From: an uncultured Oscillospiraceae bacterium
GTDB lineage: Bacteria; Bacillota; Clostridia; Oscillospirales; Oscillospiraceae
Length of the DNA: 60,027 nucleotides
NCBI GenBank assembly: GCA_934645175.1
Contig: CAKUDE010000011.1
Span: 1 to 60,027, forward strand
Direction: 5' to 3'
Below, in pieces: positions 7,618 to 17,457 of this stretch. The notes under the pieces are model-generated. The model was given only the letters and a program-made list of their open reading frames with translations. It searched no databases and was not told where the DNA came from. Position numbers and translations under genes: made by a program. The stretch's first letter is position 1. Each line of letters opens with the position of its first letter.

Positions 7618-8463
7618 ATGTCCGATGCAATCGAAGTGCGCAGCCTTCACTTTTCCTACGGCGAACCGGGCGGCGAACAGATTCCCGTCTTTGACGGGCT
7701 GGAGCTGACGGTACAAGAGGGCAGCTTTGTTGCCGTTCTCGGCCGCAACGGCTGCGGAAAATCCACGCTTGCCAAGCATTTTAACGCAATTTTGCTGCCG
7801 GAGGGCGGTTCGGTACGCGTATTCGGGCTGGACACGAAGGACGAGGACAAGCTTCTCCAAATCCGGCGCACGGTAGGTATGGTGTTCCAGAACCCGGACA
7901 ACCAGATGGTCGCCAATGTCGTTGAGGAGGACGTCGCCTTTGCGCCGGAAAACCTCGGCGTGCCCTCACCGGAAATCCGCCGGCGCGTGGATGAGGCGCT
8001 CAAGGCCGTCGGGATGTACGAATTCCGCACACACGCGCCGCATCTTCTGTCCGGAGGGCAAAAGCAGCGCGTTGCCATTGCGGGCGTCATCGCCATGGAG
8101 CCGCGCTGCATCGTGCTCGACGAACCGACCGCCATGCTCGACCCGCAGGGCCGTGAGGAGGTCATTTCGACCATTGAGCGCCTGCGTGACGAAAAAGGCA
8201 TTACGGTCATACTGATTACTCACCACATGACCGAGGCCATCCGCGCCGATCGCGTCGTCGTAATGGACGGCGGGAAAATTCTTGCCGACGGAACGCCGAA
8301 GCAGGTTTTTTCGCAGGTCGGGCTGATCGAACAGGCGGGGCTGCGCGTCCCGCAGACCACCAAACTGCTCAGCGAACTGAGAAAGGCAGGCTTTGACCTG
8401 CCACTCGACGCGCTTTCCACGGAAGAATGTGCGCAGGCACTTTATCATTATATAAAGGCTTGA
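7618..8463 (+). CDS. ecfA1: ECF transporter ATPase EcfA1
   Basis: First ATPase of the energy-coupling factor module that powers uptake of vitamins or metal ions by exchangeable S components. Walker A is GRNGCGKST, the Q-loop region MVFQNPDNQMV is typical of EcfA, the signature is LSGGQKQRVAIAG and Walker B is CIVLDEPTAMLDP, followed by the switch histidine in ITHHMTEA. The C-terminal extension ends in the EcfA-type segment LPLDALSTEECAQAL. RBS GAGG lies nine bases before the ATG. No S component is present in the window, as expected for a group II (shared) module. It is followed after 18 bases by ecfA2. Confidence 0.95.
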   Translation: MSDAIEVRSLHFSYGEPGGEQIPVFDGLELTVQEGSFVAVLGRNGCGKSTLAKHFNAILLPEGGSVRVFGLDTKDEDKLLQIRRTVGMVFQNPDNQMVANVVEEDVAFAPENLGVPSPEIRRRVDEALKAVGMYEFRTHAPHLLSGGQKQRVAIAGVIAMEPRCIVLDEPTAMLDPQGREEVISTIERLRDEKGITVILITHHMTEAIRADRVVVMDGGKILADGTPKQVFSQVGLIEQAGLRVPQTTKLLSELRKAGFDLPLDALSTEECAQALYHYIKA

Positions 8464-8481
8464 CCACGGGAGGAAACCATA

Positions 8482-9348
8482 TTGGCAGCAAGTATTGAAG
8501 TCCGGCACCTGCGGCATACCTACAGTACCGGAACGCCCTTTCAGCGCGATGCGCTGGTCGATTTGAATCTGACGGTCGAGTCCGGCGAGTTTCTGGGCAT
8601 TATCGGCCACACAGGCTCCGGGAAATCCACACTCATCCAGCATCTGAACGGCCTTTTGAAGCCCACCGAGGGACAAATCCTGATCGGCGGTCAGGACATC
8701 TGGCAGAACAAGCAGACGCTCCGCGCGGCGCGTTTCCGCGTCGGGCTCGTGTTTCAGTACCCGGAGCACCAGCTATTTGAGGAATCCGTCCGCAAGGATA
8801 TCGCCTTCGGCCCGAAGAACATGGGCCTTGCCGAAGCCGAGGTGGAGCGGCGCGTCCTGCGCGCGGCGCAGTTTGCAGGCGTTGCTCCGGCGGTACTGGA
8901 TAAGTCGCCCTTCGACCTGTCCGGCGGTCAAAAACGGCGTGTCGCCATCGCGGGCGTCATCGCCATGGAGCCGGAGGTCGTTATTTTTGACGAGCCAACC
9001 GCCGGACTGGACCCTGCAGGCTGCGACGGACTGCTGGAGAACATCCGCGCCTATCGCGAGGCCACGGGGGCAACCGTGCTGATGATCAGCCACAGTATGG
9101 ACGACGTCGCGCGGCTGGCCGACCGGCTTGTGGTGCTCAACCACGGACATATTGAGCTTTCCGGCACGCCTGCCGAGGTCTTTGCGCACGCGGAGCGCCT
9201 GCATGAAATCGGCCTGAGCGTACCGCAGGTCACACAGCTTTTTACGCGTCTGCGCGAGCTGGGCATCGACGTCGATCCGGCCACCTATACGCTGGAGCAG
9301 GCGAAAACGCAGCTCCTGAAGCTGCTGGGAGGTGCGCGAAATGCTTAA
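8482..9348 (+). CDS. ecfA2: ECF transporter ATPase EcfA2 (TTG start)
   Basis: Second ATPase of the ECF module. Walker A is GHTGSGKST, the Q-loop segment VFQYPEHQLFEE is characteristic of EcfA2, the signature is LSGGQKRRVAIAG and Walker B is VVIFDEPTAGLDP, with ISHSMDDV at the switch. The start is TTG, chosen because GGGAGG lies eight bases upstream and the protein then begins LAASIEVRHLRHTYS, the normal family start. The 3' end overlaps the ecfT start by eight bases, which suggests translational coupling. Confidence 0.95.
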   Translation: MAASIEVRHLRHTYSTGTPFQRDALVDLNLTVESGEFLGIIGHTGSGKSTLIQHLNGLLKPTEGQILIGGQDIWQNKQTLRAARFRVGLVFQYPEHQLFEESVRKDIAFGPKNMGLAEAEVERRVLRAAQFAGVAPAVLDKSPFDLSGGQKRRVAIAGVIAMEPEVVIFDEPTAGLDPAGCDGLLENIRAYREATGATVLMISHSMDDVARLADRLVVLNHGHIELSGTPAEVFAHAERLHEIGLSVPQVTQLFTRLRELGIDVDPATYTLEQAKTQLLKLLGGARNA

Positions 9349-10144
9349 AGACATCACCCTCGGCCAGTATTTCCCCGGCGACACCGTCGTCCACCGGCTT
9401 GACCCGCGCACAAAGCTCCTCCTGCTCATCGTTTACATCGTAGCGCTGTTTTTGTGCCGCTGGTTTGTGTCCTATGCGCTGATGCTCGCGTTTCTGATCA
9501 CCGCCATTGTGCTGTCGCATACACGCTTTCAGGCGCTCGTACGCGGCCTGAAGCCACTGCTGATCGTCATGATCTTCACGGCGCTTCTGAACCTGTTCTA
9601 CACCGACGGGCAGGTGCTGGTGCAGTTCTGGATCTTCAGGATCACGCTCGAGGGCCTGCGCAACGCCTTTTTCCTGCTGCTGCGCATTTTGATGCTGGTC
9701 ATGGGCACCTTCCTTCTGACCTACACCACTTCCCCCATTGCGCTGACCGACGCGCTGGAGTCGCTGCTTTCACCGCTCAAGAAAATCCGTTTCCCGGTGC
9801 ATGAGCTGGCAATGATGATGAGCATCGCTCTACGCTTTATCCCCGCGCTGATTGAGGAAACCGATAAAATCATTTCCGCACAGAAGGCGCGCGGCGCCGA
9901 CTTTGAAACCGGCAACGTGTTCCGCCGGGCCAAGGCGCTCGTCCCCATTCTTGTTCCGCTGTTTGTCAGCGCGTTCCGCCGTGCGGACGATCTTGCCACG
10001 GCGATGGAGTGCCGCTGCTACCACGGCGGCGAGGGCCGCACAAAGCTCAAGCAGCTTCGCTTCGCGGCGCGCGATATTCTGACGCTGCTGCTCGGCGCGG
10101 CCGTACTGGCAGGCGTGATTGTGCTACGCGGCTTCGGACTGTAA
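9341..10144 (+). CDS. ecfT: ECF transporter transmembrane subunit EcfT
   Basis: The membrane scaffold that joins the ATPase pair to S components. The 267-residue protein starts with the family pattern LGQYFPGDTVVHRLDPRTKLLL, has about five to six hydrophobic helices, and contains the two coupling-helix signatures with Ala-Arg-Gly: AQKARGADF and the later ATAMECRCYHGG (an A-M-E/R-C variant). The ATG at 9341 has GGGAGG at the right distance; a GTG three codons earlier would sit inside that ribosome site. ecfA1-ecfA2-ecfT-truA is the standard Firmicute order. Confidence 0.95.
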   Translation: MLKDITLGQYFPGDTVVHRLDPRTKLLLLIVYIVALFLCRWFVSYALMLAFLITAIVLSHTRFQALVRGLKPLLIVMIFTALLNLFYTDGQVLVQFWIFRITLEGLRNAFFLLLRILMLVMGTFLLTYTTSPIALTDALESLLSPLKKIRFPVHELAMMMSIALRFIPALIEETDKIISAQKARGADFETGNVFRRAKALVPILVPLFVSAFRRADDLATAMECRCYHGGEGRTKLKQLRFAARDILTLLLGAAVLAGVIVLRGFGL

Positions 10145-10266
10145 GCCTTCACACCGCCGCAAAGACACGCAAAGAAAGCGTCTTTTGAGGAGAAAGCCCG
10201 CGACGGAGCCGCTCCTGCAGCGTCGATGAAATTGCAGCCGGCTCTCGGCCGGAAAGGAGGTTTTCC

Positions 10267-11031
10267 ATGCGAAATATTGCCCTGTTCCTCCGTTATGACG
10301 GTACCGCCTACCATGGCTGGCAGGTACAGAAAACCGAGCGCAGCGTCGCGCAGACGCTTGAGCTGGCCGCCGAGAAAATCGTCGGCCACAAGGTGCATAT
10401 GACCGGCTGCGGACGGACGGATGCGGGTGTTCACGCCCGTGTCTATGTTGCCAATTTCCGCACGGACAGCCGCATTCCCTGCGAACGCCTGCCGCTGGCG
10501 CTCAACAGCCGCCTGCCGGCCGACATCGCGGTCTATGAAGCGCGGGAGGTGCCGGAGCGCTTCAACGCCATCGGCTCCTGCGTGCGCAAGGAATATACCT
10601 ACCAGATCTACAACTCCCGTTTGCGCGATCCTTTTTATGTAAACCGCGTATGGTTCTACCCCAGGCACCTCGACGAACGGATCCTGCGAGCCGCTGCCGC
10701 ACAGTTCGTCGGAACGCATGACTTCGCTGCCGTGCGCTCCGTCGGCACGGAGGTACGCTCCACCGTGCGCACCGTCTATCATTTTGACGTGGAGCGCGAC
10801 GGTGCGCTGCTGTATTTCCGCGTGTGCGCCAACGGCTTTCTTTACAATATGGCGCGCGCGATGGTCGGTACGGCAGTCTACGCTGCCGAGGGCAAAATCC
10901 CGCCCGAATCCATCGGCGCCCTGCTTGAGGCCGGAAACCGCACGGCAGCCGGGCCGACCGTGCCCGCCTGCGGCCTTGCCATGACCCAACTTTGGTACGA
11001 CGACGGGGAGGTATCTTTCCATGTCCGATAA
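10267..11031 (+). CDS. truA: tRNA pseudouridine(38-40) synthase
   Basis: Converts uridines 38, 39 and 40 in the anticodon arm of tRNAs to pseudouridine. The catalytic motif GCGRTDAGVHA contains the nucleophile Asp52. Other family blocks are LRYDGTAYHGWQ at the N-terminus, KEYTYQIYN, and FLYNMARAMVGT near the C-terminus. Length (254) is normal. The RBS AAAGGAGG is strong. The 122-base gap after ecfT contains no gene and only short inverted repeats. The 3' end overlaps the next gene by 11 bases. Confidence 0.95.
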   Translation: MRNIALFLRYDGTAYHGWQVQKTERSVAQTLELAAEKIVGHKVHMTGCGRTDAGVHARVYVANFRTDSRIPCERLPLALNSRLPADIAVYEAREVPERFNAIGSCVRKEYTYQIYNSRLRDPFYVNRVWFYPRHLDERILRAAAAQFVGTHDFAAVRSVGTEVRSTVRTVYHFDVERDGALLYFRVCANGFLYNMARAMVGTAVYAAEGKIPPESIGALLEAGNRTAAGPTVPACGLAMTQLWYDDGEVSFHVR

Positions 11032-12193
11032 CATCCATATTGTCCCGGACGGCGGTGAGCAGCCGCCGAGAAAAAAGGCACGGCGCTGGCCGCTGATTCT
11101 CGCCGCGCTTCTCGTAACATTTGCGCTGATTGCAGGCTTCATCCTGCTCTCCGACAACATTGCCTTCGACGGGCTGAAGCGCTCGCTCCGCTATCTTGGG
11201 AAAACACCGGGACAGTACGGCCATATCGCACTCGACGGCGCGGAAAACGCCGCCTATGCCGCCGTAGACGGCACTCTGGTGCTCTCCGACGGTACTGCCC
11301 TGCGCTTTTTTGCGGAGGACGGAAATCTGAAAGCCCGCATCGGCCTCTCGCTGTCGCAGCCGATGCTGCACGCCTCGAATAAACGCGTTCTCTGCCTTGA
11401 CATCGGCAGCAAGCGTGCCTGCGTCTACGACGAAAGCGGCGCCGAGCTTTTCAGCGCGGAAACGGACGGCGTCCTGCTCGGCGGCGACCTTTCCTCCGGC
11501 GGTTACTGCGCGCTGCTTTCCACCGGACAGGACGTGCACGGCACGCTGGAGGTCTATCACCCCAGCGGTTCGCTGCTCTATCGCTACCGTTCCTCGACGG
11601 ATTATCTGAACACCTGTGCCATTTCGCCTGACGGCAAGACGGCCGTAATCGTCGCGCTCGGTCAAAAGGACGTTCATTTCTCGTCCACGGCGCTGCTGCT
11701 GCGCACGGACAGCGGGGATGCACCCATTGAGCTCTCCCTCGGTGAGCAGGTCATTTACGCGCTGACCTATCTTGACGCGCAGACGCTCTGCGCTATCGGC
11801 GAGAAAAGCGTAATTCTGTTTACAATGCAGGGCGAAGTGCTCGGCGAATACACCGCTCCTGAGGGCGCTGCCCTGCGCGGCTGGTGTGCCGCGGGAGATG
11901 GCGTGCTGCTGGCGCTGGATTCTTTCGACACCGCCGACCGCTACCGCACCGTTCTGCTTGACCGCAGCGCAAACACCGTCGCCTCCGCCTCACTCGACGG
12001 TGCGCCGCTGTCGCTGAGTGCTGCGGGGAACTATCTCGCCGTGCTCACAGGCACAAGCCTGACAATTTATGACGCTTCACTGGCTCTGCGTTCCGCCTGC
12101 GAAACCGGTGGAAAATACGCCTTTGCCGCTGTGCGGCGCGACGGAACCGTGCTTGCGGCGGGAAGCAGCGAGGCAGATTTGATTTTTCCGTAA
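11021..12193 (+). CDS. DUF5711 family membrane-anchored protein
   Basis: A 390-residue protein with a short basic cytoplasmic start (PPRKKARRWP), one transmembrane helix at about residues 25-46 and an extracytoplasmic part made of repeating beta-strand segments (GTLVLSDG, KRVLCLDIGSKRACVYD, CAISPDGKTAVIVALG, LCAIGEKSVILF), which read like a seven- or eight-bladed WD40/PQQ-like propeller. This is the DUF5711 arrangement seen in clostridia; the function is unknown. It overlaps truA by 11 bases and uses GGGGAGG as RBS, so it is translationally linked to truA. Confidence 0.75.
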   Translation: MSDNIHIVPDGGEQPPRKKARRWPLILAALLVTFALIAGFILLSDNIAFDGLKRSLRYLGKTPGQYGHIALDGAENAAYAAVDGTLVLSDGTALRFFAEDGNLKARIGLSLSQPMLHASNKRVLCLDIGSKRACVYDESGAELFSAETDGVLLGGDLSSGGYCALLSTGQDVHGTLEVYHPSGSLLYRYRSSTDYLNTCAISPDGKTAVIVALGQKDVHFSSTALLLRTDSGDAPIELSLGEQVIYALTYLDAQTLCAIGEKSVILFTMQGEVLGEYTAPEGAALRGWCAAGDGVLLALDSFDTADRYRTVLLDRSANTVASASLDGAPLSLSAAGNYLAVLTGTSLTIYDASLALRSACETGGKYAFAAVRRDGTVLAAGSSEADLIFP

Positions 12194-12260
12194 ATATGAT
12201 AGATTTCTTCATATTTTCGTGCTATCCTAGTTCGTAAGACCCCTGAAAGGAGAACATCCT

Positions 12261-14552
12261 ATGAGAACGCCTCTTTGCAGCCGATGCAAGAAAAACATCG
12301 CTGTTGTATTTATTACCAAAGTCGAAAACGGAACCACCACAAATGAAGGGCTGTGCCTGAAGTGCGCACGCGAGCTCGGCATCAAGCAGGTTGACGAGCT
12401 TGTCGAGCGCATGGGTATCAGCGACGAAGATCTGGAGGGCATCGCCGAGGATATGTCCTCCATCCTGTCGAATCCGCCCGCCGCTCCCGACGCGGACGGC
12501 GACGAGGACGATATCGGCAGCCGCACTGCCACCTTCCCGCACATGAACCGCCTGTTCGGCAGCGGGAACGAGCCCGCGCCGCGTGAGGATGCACCCGCGC
12601 AAATACCGCCGAAGGAATCCGGCGAGCGTCCCAAGAAGCAGAAGCACAAATTTCTCGACACCTATTGTCAGAATCTGACCGCCAAGGCGCGCGAGGGCGG
12701 GCTGGATCGTATCATCGGCCGCGAAGTTGAAACGGAGCGCGTCATCCAGATCCTCAACCGCCGTCAGAAGAACAATCCCTGCCTGATCGGCGAACCGGGC
12801 GTCGGTAAGACTGCCGTCGCCGAGGGACTGGCGCAGAAGATTGCCGCGGGCGAGGTGCCCTACAAGCTGCGCGATAAGGAGGTCTATCTGCTTGATATGA
12901 CTTCTCTCGTTGCAGGAACACAGTTCCGCGGGCAGTTTGAAAGCCGCATGAAAAGTCTGATCGGCGAGATTAAGGCCTGCGGCAATGTCATTCTTGTGAT
13001 CGACGAAGTGCACAACCTTGTCGGCGCAGGAGACGCCGAAGGCGCGATGAACGCCGCAAATATCCTCAAGCCCGCGCTGTCGCGCGGCGAAATCCAGGTC
13101 ATCGGCGCAACCACCTTTGCCGAATACCGCAAATATATCGAAAAGGATGCGGCGCTGGAGCGGCGCTTCCAGCCCGTTACCGTCGCCGAGCCGACCATCG
13201 ATGAAGCGGTGGCAATCCTTCGTGGCGTGGCACATTACTATGAGCTGTACCACGGCGTAAGCGTTTCGCCGGAAATGGCGCGGCAGACCGTGTTGCTCTC
13301 CGAGCGTTATATTACCGACCGTTATCTGCCGGACAAGGCCATCGATCTGCTTGATGAAGCGTGCTCCGACCTGAATCTGCACACGCAGGCCATATCCGAT
13401 CTTGCCGAAAAACGCAAGGAACGCGAGGACTACCGGTTGGAGGTCAAAATGCTCTCCGAGGACACCGAGCATGAGAACTACGAACGTCTGGCGACACTGC
13501 GCAGCAACATCTGCCGTCTGGACGGCGAGATTTCCGAGCTGGAGGCGCAGCCTGCGCCCGCACTGACGATGGATAATCTGGCCCGCATCATTGAGCTATG
13601 GACCAAGATCCCCGCCAGTAAGATACGCGCACAGGAATATGAGCAGCTCCGCAGTCTGGATGAGCGTCTGCGCCGCCATATTGTCGGCCAGGACGAGGCC
13701 ATTGCCGCCGTCTGCGCTGCCATCCGCCGCAACCGCGTGGATATCTCAACGAAAAAGCACCCCGTCTCCTTCCTGTTCGTCGGCTCGACCGGCGTAGGCA
13801 AAACGGAGCTGGTCAAGCAGCTCTCCGGTGAACTGTTCGATTCCGTCGATTCGCTGGTGCGGTTGGATATGTCCGAATATATGGAGCGGCACTCCGTCTC
13901 CAAGCTCATCGGTTCGCCACCCGGCTATGTCGGCTACGACGAAGCCGGTCAGTTGACGGAAAAGATCCGCCGCAAGCCCTACTGCGTCGTCCTGTTTGAC
14001 GAATTGGAAAAAGCGCATCCGGATGTGCTGAACATTTTACTGCAAATTCTCGACGACGGACGCATCACCGACGCGCAGGGTCGTGTCGTAAACTTTGAGA
14101 ACACCGTCATCGTCATGACCTCCAACGCCGGTTCCGACCGGAAGGACGGTTCCGTCGGGTTTGGCCGCAGCATCTCCGATCAAAGCAAGGCAAAGGCCAT
14201 GAAGGCGCTGTCGGACTTCCTGCGCCCGGAGTTTATTAACCGCATTGACGAGATCGTCTGCTTCAATAAGCTCACGGAGGAGAATTTCCGCGCCATTGCA
14301 GACATTATGCTCGGCGAGCTGAAGGAGAATCTGGCGCAGCGCGGTATTGCACTGCACTGGGACGCAAGCGTCACCGATTATCTGGTTAAAAAATCCTATT
14401 CCGTCACCTACGGCGCGCGCAACCTACGCCGGACGCTGCAAAAGGATATTGAAGACAAGGTTGCCGCCGCAATCATCGACAGCTTTGAGGCGCCCATCTC
14501 GCAGATCGGCCTGACCGCCGAAAACGACGCGATCGTTCTGCGCACGCTGTAA
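12261..14552 (+). CDS. clpE: ClpE-like AAA+ unfoldase with N-terminal zinc finger
   Basis: A class I Clp/Hsp100 ATPase of 763 residues. The N-terminus has a four-cysteine zinc finger (CSRC at 6-9, CLKC at 32-35) as in ClpE and McsA, in place of the double ClpN repeat of ClpC. D1 has Walker A GEPGVGKT near residue 177, D2 has GSTGVGKT near 508, and D2 carries a VGF tripeptide near 632 in the position of the ClpP-docking loop. A short UVR-like coiled middle region ([18 protein letters not shown]) lies between. It should feed unfolded proteins to ClpP. No clear CtsR operator is visible upstream. The symbol is by architecture; ClpC is the alternative name used in annotation. Confidence 0.85.
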   Translation: MRTPLCSRCKKNIAVVFITKVENGTTTNEGLCLKCARELGIKQVDELVERMGISDEDLEGIAEDMSSILSNPPAAPDADGDEDDIGSRTATFPHMNRLFGSGNEPAPREDAPAQIPPKESGERPKKQKHKFLDTYCQNLTAKAREGGLDRIIGREVETERVIQILNRRQKNNPCLIGEPGVGKTAVAEGLAQKIAAGEVPYKLRDKEVYLLDMTSLVAGTQFRGQFESRMKSLIGEIKACGNVILVIDEVHNLVGAGDAEGAMNAANILKPALSRGEIQVIGATTFAEYRKYIEKDAALERRFQPVTVAEPTIDEAVAILRGVAHYYELYHGVSVSPEMARQTVLLSERYITDRYLPDKAIDLLDEACSDLNLHTQAISDLAEKRKEREDYRLEVKMLSEDTEHENYERLATLRSNICRLDGEISELEAQPAPALTMDNLARIIELWTKIPASKIRAQEYEQLRSLDERLRRHIVGQDEAIAAVCAAIRRNRVDISTKKHPVSFLFVGSTGVGKTELVKQLSGELFDSVDSLVRLDMSEYMERHSVSKLIGSPPGYVGYDEAGQLTEKIRRKPYCVVLFDELEKAHPDVLNILLQILDDGRITDAQGRVVNFENTVIVMTSNAGSDRKDGSVGFGRSISDQSKAKAMKALSDFLRPEFINRIDEIVCFNKLTEENFRAIADIMLGELKENLAQRGIALHWDASVTDYLVKKSYSVTYGARNLRRTLQKDIEDKVAAAIIDSFEAPISQIGLTAENDAIVLRTL

Positions 14553-14568
14553 GGATCATACCGCTCCG

Positions 14569-14614
14569 TCCTGTCATTGCGGGAAGATCGTAGTTTGAGG
14601 CGGCAATCCAAGGA
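14569..14614. repeat. Single REP-like unit
   Basis: Between clpE and the hutD-like gene, CCTGTCATTGCGGGAAG is followed by a short centre and GGCGGCAATCCAAGG. This is a diverged copy of the unit that begins the window. Confidence 0.6.
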
Positions 14615-14660
14615 AGCGCCCTTCAATGCCGCCGCTCAATGCCCTTCGGGAGGAAACGCC

Positions 14661-15245
14661 ATGGATGCAAAAATCTACACAAAAGAGCACTTCGTAACCT
14701 CCCGCTGGGCAGGCGGTACGACCACGCAGCTCGCGATTGCCCCTGCCGGAGCCGTCTACGCCGAGCGTGATTTCCTCTGGCGGCTCAGCTCTGCGCAGGT
14801 CGCGCAGGAATACTCCGTATTTACCAGACTGCCCGACTACAACCGCTTCCTGGGCATTATTGAGGGCACGCTCTATTTGCAGACGGCCACGGATCCGTTC
14901 TTCCCCCTTCCCGCGGGGCAGATCTGGGCATTCGACGGCGGCGAAAACGTCATGTCGCAAGGCACCTGCCGCGATTTCAATCTGATGCTGCGTAAGGGCG
15001 TCTGCAGCGGCGAGCTGCATTGCCTTCGTTTGGACGGCGAGGCGGCGCTTCCGCTTGCACAACCGCAGCAGTATAGCCTGCGGGGCGTGTACTGTGCCGA
15101 GGGTTTTGTCGAAGTCAACGGCACGCCGCTGGACGCGCAAACGCTTTGGCTTATCGCCGATGCGGAGCCGCTGCACGCGAAGGGCACGGGCTTGCTGTTC
15201 TGGTTCCAGATAGAAAGCCGCGACCGCACGATCCTACAATTCTGA
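14661..15245 (+). CDS. HutD family cupin-like protein
   Basis: A 194-residue protein with the HutD signature near its start (SRWAGGTTTQLAIAP), followed by LWRLSSAQV and FTRLPDYNRFLGIIEG, the double-stranded beta-helix region. HutD proteins are found with histidine-utilisation genes in proteobacteria, where they may limit pathway flux, but no hut gene is present here, so the role is open. The ATG at 14661 is preceded by GGGAGG; an upstream in-frame start would run through the REP repeat. It stands alone between clpE and the ribosomal L10 leader. Confidence 0.75.
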   Translation: MDAKIYTKEHFVTSRWAGGTTTQLAIAPAGAVYAERDFLWRLSSAQVAQEYSVFTRLPDYNRFLGIIEGTLYLQTATDPFFPLPAGQIWAFDGGENVMSQGTCRDFNLMLRKGVCSGELHCLRLDGEAALPLAQPQQYSLRGVYCAEGFVEVNGTPLDAQTLWLIADAEPLHAKGTGLLFWFQIESRDRTILQF

Positions 15246-15275
15246 GTAAAAACCCGGAAAACCGCAAAAAAATGC

Positions 15276-15303
15276 TTGACAAGCCGTTTTTTTCTGTTAT
15301 AAT
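15276..15303 (+). promoter_or_regulatory. Promoter of rplJ-rplL
   Basis: A consensus sigma-A promoter: TTGACA at 15276-15281, a 16-base spacer and TATAAT at 15298-15303. Confidence 0.85.
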
Positions 15304-15311
15304 AGAGTGCG

Positions 15312-15424
15312 TTGCCGGAGACAGCAGGAGGCGTAAGCCGTAACGACCACACATCCTGCCGAGGTTGCACGAAATTCATCGGAGTTTTTGTGTCCTCATG
15401 TCTTTTGGCATGAGGATTTTTTTC
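15312..15424 (+). promoter_or_regulatory. L10 leader with intrinsic attenuator
   Basis: The leader between the promoter and rplJ contains the L10-leader type sequence (GCCGGAGACAGCAGGAGGC, CCGTAACGACC, CATCCTGCCGAGG), in which CAGGAG/CATCCTG pair to form the binding site of the L10(L12)4 complex. It is followed by a terminator hairpin, TCCTCATG/CATGAGGA, with a run of eight T. Binding of excess L10-L12 would favour the terminator and shut the operon down. Confidence 0.85.
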
Positions 15425-15438
15425 GGAGGTGACACACA

Positions 15439-15966
15439 TTGCCCAATTCTAAGGTACTCGAAAGCAAGAAGGCAATCGTTGACGCCCTGACTGAGAAGCT
15501 GCAGAAGTCTACCGCAGCCGTCTTTGTCGATTACAAGGGTATCACTGTCGCTCAGGATACCGCGCTTCGCAATCAGTTCCGTGAAGCCGGCGTGGAATAT
15601 GCCGTCGTTAAGAACACGCTCACCCGGTTCGCCGCCAACAAGGCCGGTTATAACCACTTCGATGAGATGCTCAACGGCACCACCGCTCTGGCTACCACCA
15701 CGGGCGACCCCATTGCCCCCGCGCGTATCGTCAGCGAATTTGCCAAGAAGAACAAGAACGTTCTGAAAATTAAGGGCGGCTTCGTCGAAGGTTCCGTCCT
15801 GTCCGTCGCTCAGCTCCAGAGCTTTGGTGAGCTTCCCAGCAAGGATGCTCTGATCGCTCAGGTGCTCGGCACCTTCCTCGCCCCCATTTCCGCTCTCGCG
15901 TTCTGCCTCGATCAGATCCGTCAGCAGAAGGAAGGCCCCGCCCCCGCCGCTGAGGCCGAGGCGTAA
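15439..15966 (+). CDS. rplJ: 50S ribosomal protein L10 (TTG start)
   Basis: The stalk base protein that binds 23S rRNA and anchors L7/L12 dimers. It shows the family pattern: VLESKKAIVDALTEKL, AAVFVDYKGITVAQ, AGVEYAVVKNTLTRFA, and a C-terminal helix for L12 binding ending in AEAEA. Length is 175. The start is TTG with GGAGGT eight bases upstream; no ATG is available at a better position. It is followed by rplL after 32 bases. Confidence 0.97.
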   Translation: MPNSKVLESKKAIVDALTEKLQKSTAAVFVDYKGITVAQDTALRNQFREAGVEYAVVKNTLTRFAANKAGYNHFDEMLNGTTALATTTGDPIAPARIVSEFAKKNKNVLKIKGGFVEGSVLSVAQLQSFGELPSKDALIAQVLGTFLAPISALAFCLDQIRQQKEGPAPAAEAEA

Positions 15967-15998
15967 TTCAATCAAAATACATTTAGGAGGATTTATCC

Positions 15999-16367
15999 AT
16001 GTCTGAAAAAATCACTGCTCTGATCGAAGAAGTTAAGGGCCTTTCCGTTCTGGAACTGGCTGAGCTTGTCCATGCCCTGGAAGAGACCTTCGGCGTTTCC
16101 GCCGCTGCCGCCGCTGTTGCAGCTCCCGCCGCTGCCGCCGAGGCTGTTGAAGAGAAGACCGAGTTCGATGTCATTCTGAAGGACTGCGGCGCTTCCAAGC
16201 TGAACGTTATCAAGGTCATCCGCGCTGCCACCGGCCTCGGCCTGAAGGAAGCCAAGGAGATCGCCGACAACTGCCCCAAGACCCTCAAGGAAGGCATCTC
16301 CAAGGAAGACGCAGAGAAGCTCGCCAACGACCTCAAGGAAGCCGGCGCTACCGCAGAGATCAAGTAA
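15999..16367 (+). CDS. rplL: 50S ribosomal protein L7/L12
   Basis: The multimeric stalk protein that recruits translation factors. The N-terminal dimerisation part ([20 protein letters not shown]) is joined by an Ala/Val-rich hinge to the C-terminal domain with [20 protein letters not shown] and [11 protein letters not shown]. Length 122 is standard. RBS AGGAGG. Codon use is strongly biased, as expected for a highly expressed gene. A terminator follows 23 bases after the stop. Confidence 0.98.
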   Translation: MSEKITALIEEVKGLSVLELAELVHALEETFGVSAAAAAVAAPAAAAEAVEEKTEFDVILKDCGASKLNVIKVIRAATGLGLKEAKEIADNCPKTLKEGISKEDAEKLANDLKEAGATAEIK

Positions 16368-16389
16368 TTTCGTCTTTCAAATTGTATCA

Positions 16390-16425
16390 GAAACGCCCGA
16401 AGGCATTGCCTTCGGGCGTTTCTTG
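16390..16425 (+). terminator. Terminator of rplJ-rplL
   Basis: A 15-base-pair stem (GAAACGCCCGAAGGC/GCCTTCGGGCGTTTC) with a three-base loop, followed by TTGCTC. The A/T-rich base of the stem makes it usable from both sides, so it may also serve the converging lysR gene. Confidence 0.85.
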
Positions 16426-16443
16426 CTCGGCTTTGTCCATAAA

Positions 16444-17337
16444 TCATACGCTCTCGCCGCTGCGGTAAAGCCGCATGATCTCCTCCAGCGCGTCCATATG
16501 GGTAAAATCGCGGTTATACACGATTCTCGTTTCGCGAACCATGCTCAGATTCTCAATCGGCAGCGCCGCCAGCTTTCCTTTCCGCAGCTCGTCCATGCAG
16601 GCGCTGCGCGGCAGGACGGATACGCCAAGCCCTTTGCGGATCAAATCCTTGATCGTCGCAATGTTATCAACCTCCAGCATAATGTCAAAGTCCGCGACGC
16701 TGACGCCGTTTCGCTCCAGCGCCGACTCGAACAGGCTGCGCGTTGCCGAAGCAGGTGTGCGCAGGATCATTTTTTGCTTCCGCAGCGCGCCCAGCGTAAC
16801 GGCGGCCTTGCGCGCCAGAGGACTTCCCGTTGCCGTAATGCACATCAGATAATCCGTGTCGAGTATCATCGAGGAAAAGCCCGGCTCCTCCACCGCACCG
16901 TCAACAATTGCAAGGTCGATCTCATAATTTGCAAGCATATCATAAAGATTGTTTATGGTATCAGCAAGAAGTATAATTTTTGTGCCGCTATGTGTGTTGC
17001 CGTAGCGTGCCAAAGCGGCAGCCGTCTGATTGCTTTCCGATGTGTGCGTAATCCCCACACGCAGCACGGAAATATGCTTTTCCGCATTTTGCAGCTCCAG
17101 CAACATTTTTTCATTCAGGGACTTCAAGCGCCGCGCATACTGCACAACAATCTCTCCCTGCGGGGTCAATTTCAGGCCTGCGCGGCCGCGAACGAAAATC
17201 GGCGTGCCAAGCTCCTCCTCAAGCTGCCTGATGTGGTGACTGACGGCCGGCTGTGTCAGCGACAGCGCCTCCGCCGCACGGGTAAAGCTGCGATTCTCAA
17301 CAACCGCCAGAAGTGTGAGCGCCTTTCCTCCGAGCAT
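16444..17337 (-). CDS. LysR family transcriptional regulator
   Basis: 297 residues with the LysR N-terminal winged helix (ALTLLAVVENRSFTRAAEAL, TQPAVSHHIRQLEEELG) and a C-terminal effector domain (VLRVGITHTSESNQTAAAL, IDLAIVDGAVEEPGFSS, KGLGVSVLPRSAC). It is transcribed away from a CPA2 antiporter 120 bases upstream, the usual arrangement for a LysR regulator and its target, so it probably controls that antiporter; the inducer is unknown. The intergenic region is AT-rich but I could not fix a T-N11-A operator. Confidence 0.9.
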   Translation of the reverse strand: MLGGKALTLLAVVENRSFTRAAEALSLTQPAVSHHIRQLEEELGTPIFVRGRAGLKLTPQGEIVVQYARRLKSLNEKMLLELQNAEKHISVLRVGITHTSESNQTAAALARYGNTHSGTKIILLADTINNLYDMLANYEIDLAIVDGAVEEPGFSSMILDTDYLMCITATGSPLARKAAVTLGALRKQKMILRTPASATRSLFESALERNGVSVADFDIMLEVDNIATIKDLIRKGLGVSVLPRSACMDELRKGKLAALPIENLSMVRETRIVYNRDFTHMDALEEIMRLYRSGESV

Positions 17338-17457
17338 GGTATTTCATTCCGTTTCTTTATGAGCTGGTAAAAACATATTATTTGCTTTTATTGCCTCTCC
17401 AGTATATCATAGACTAACACAAACCGCAAGGCATTTTTGGAAAAGGAGGGAAACGAA

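Noticed and set aside
12194..12260. CtsR operator before the clpE-like gene
   Set aside because: No tandem GGTCAAA heptads are visible in this short interval.
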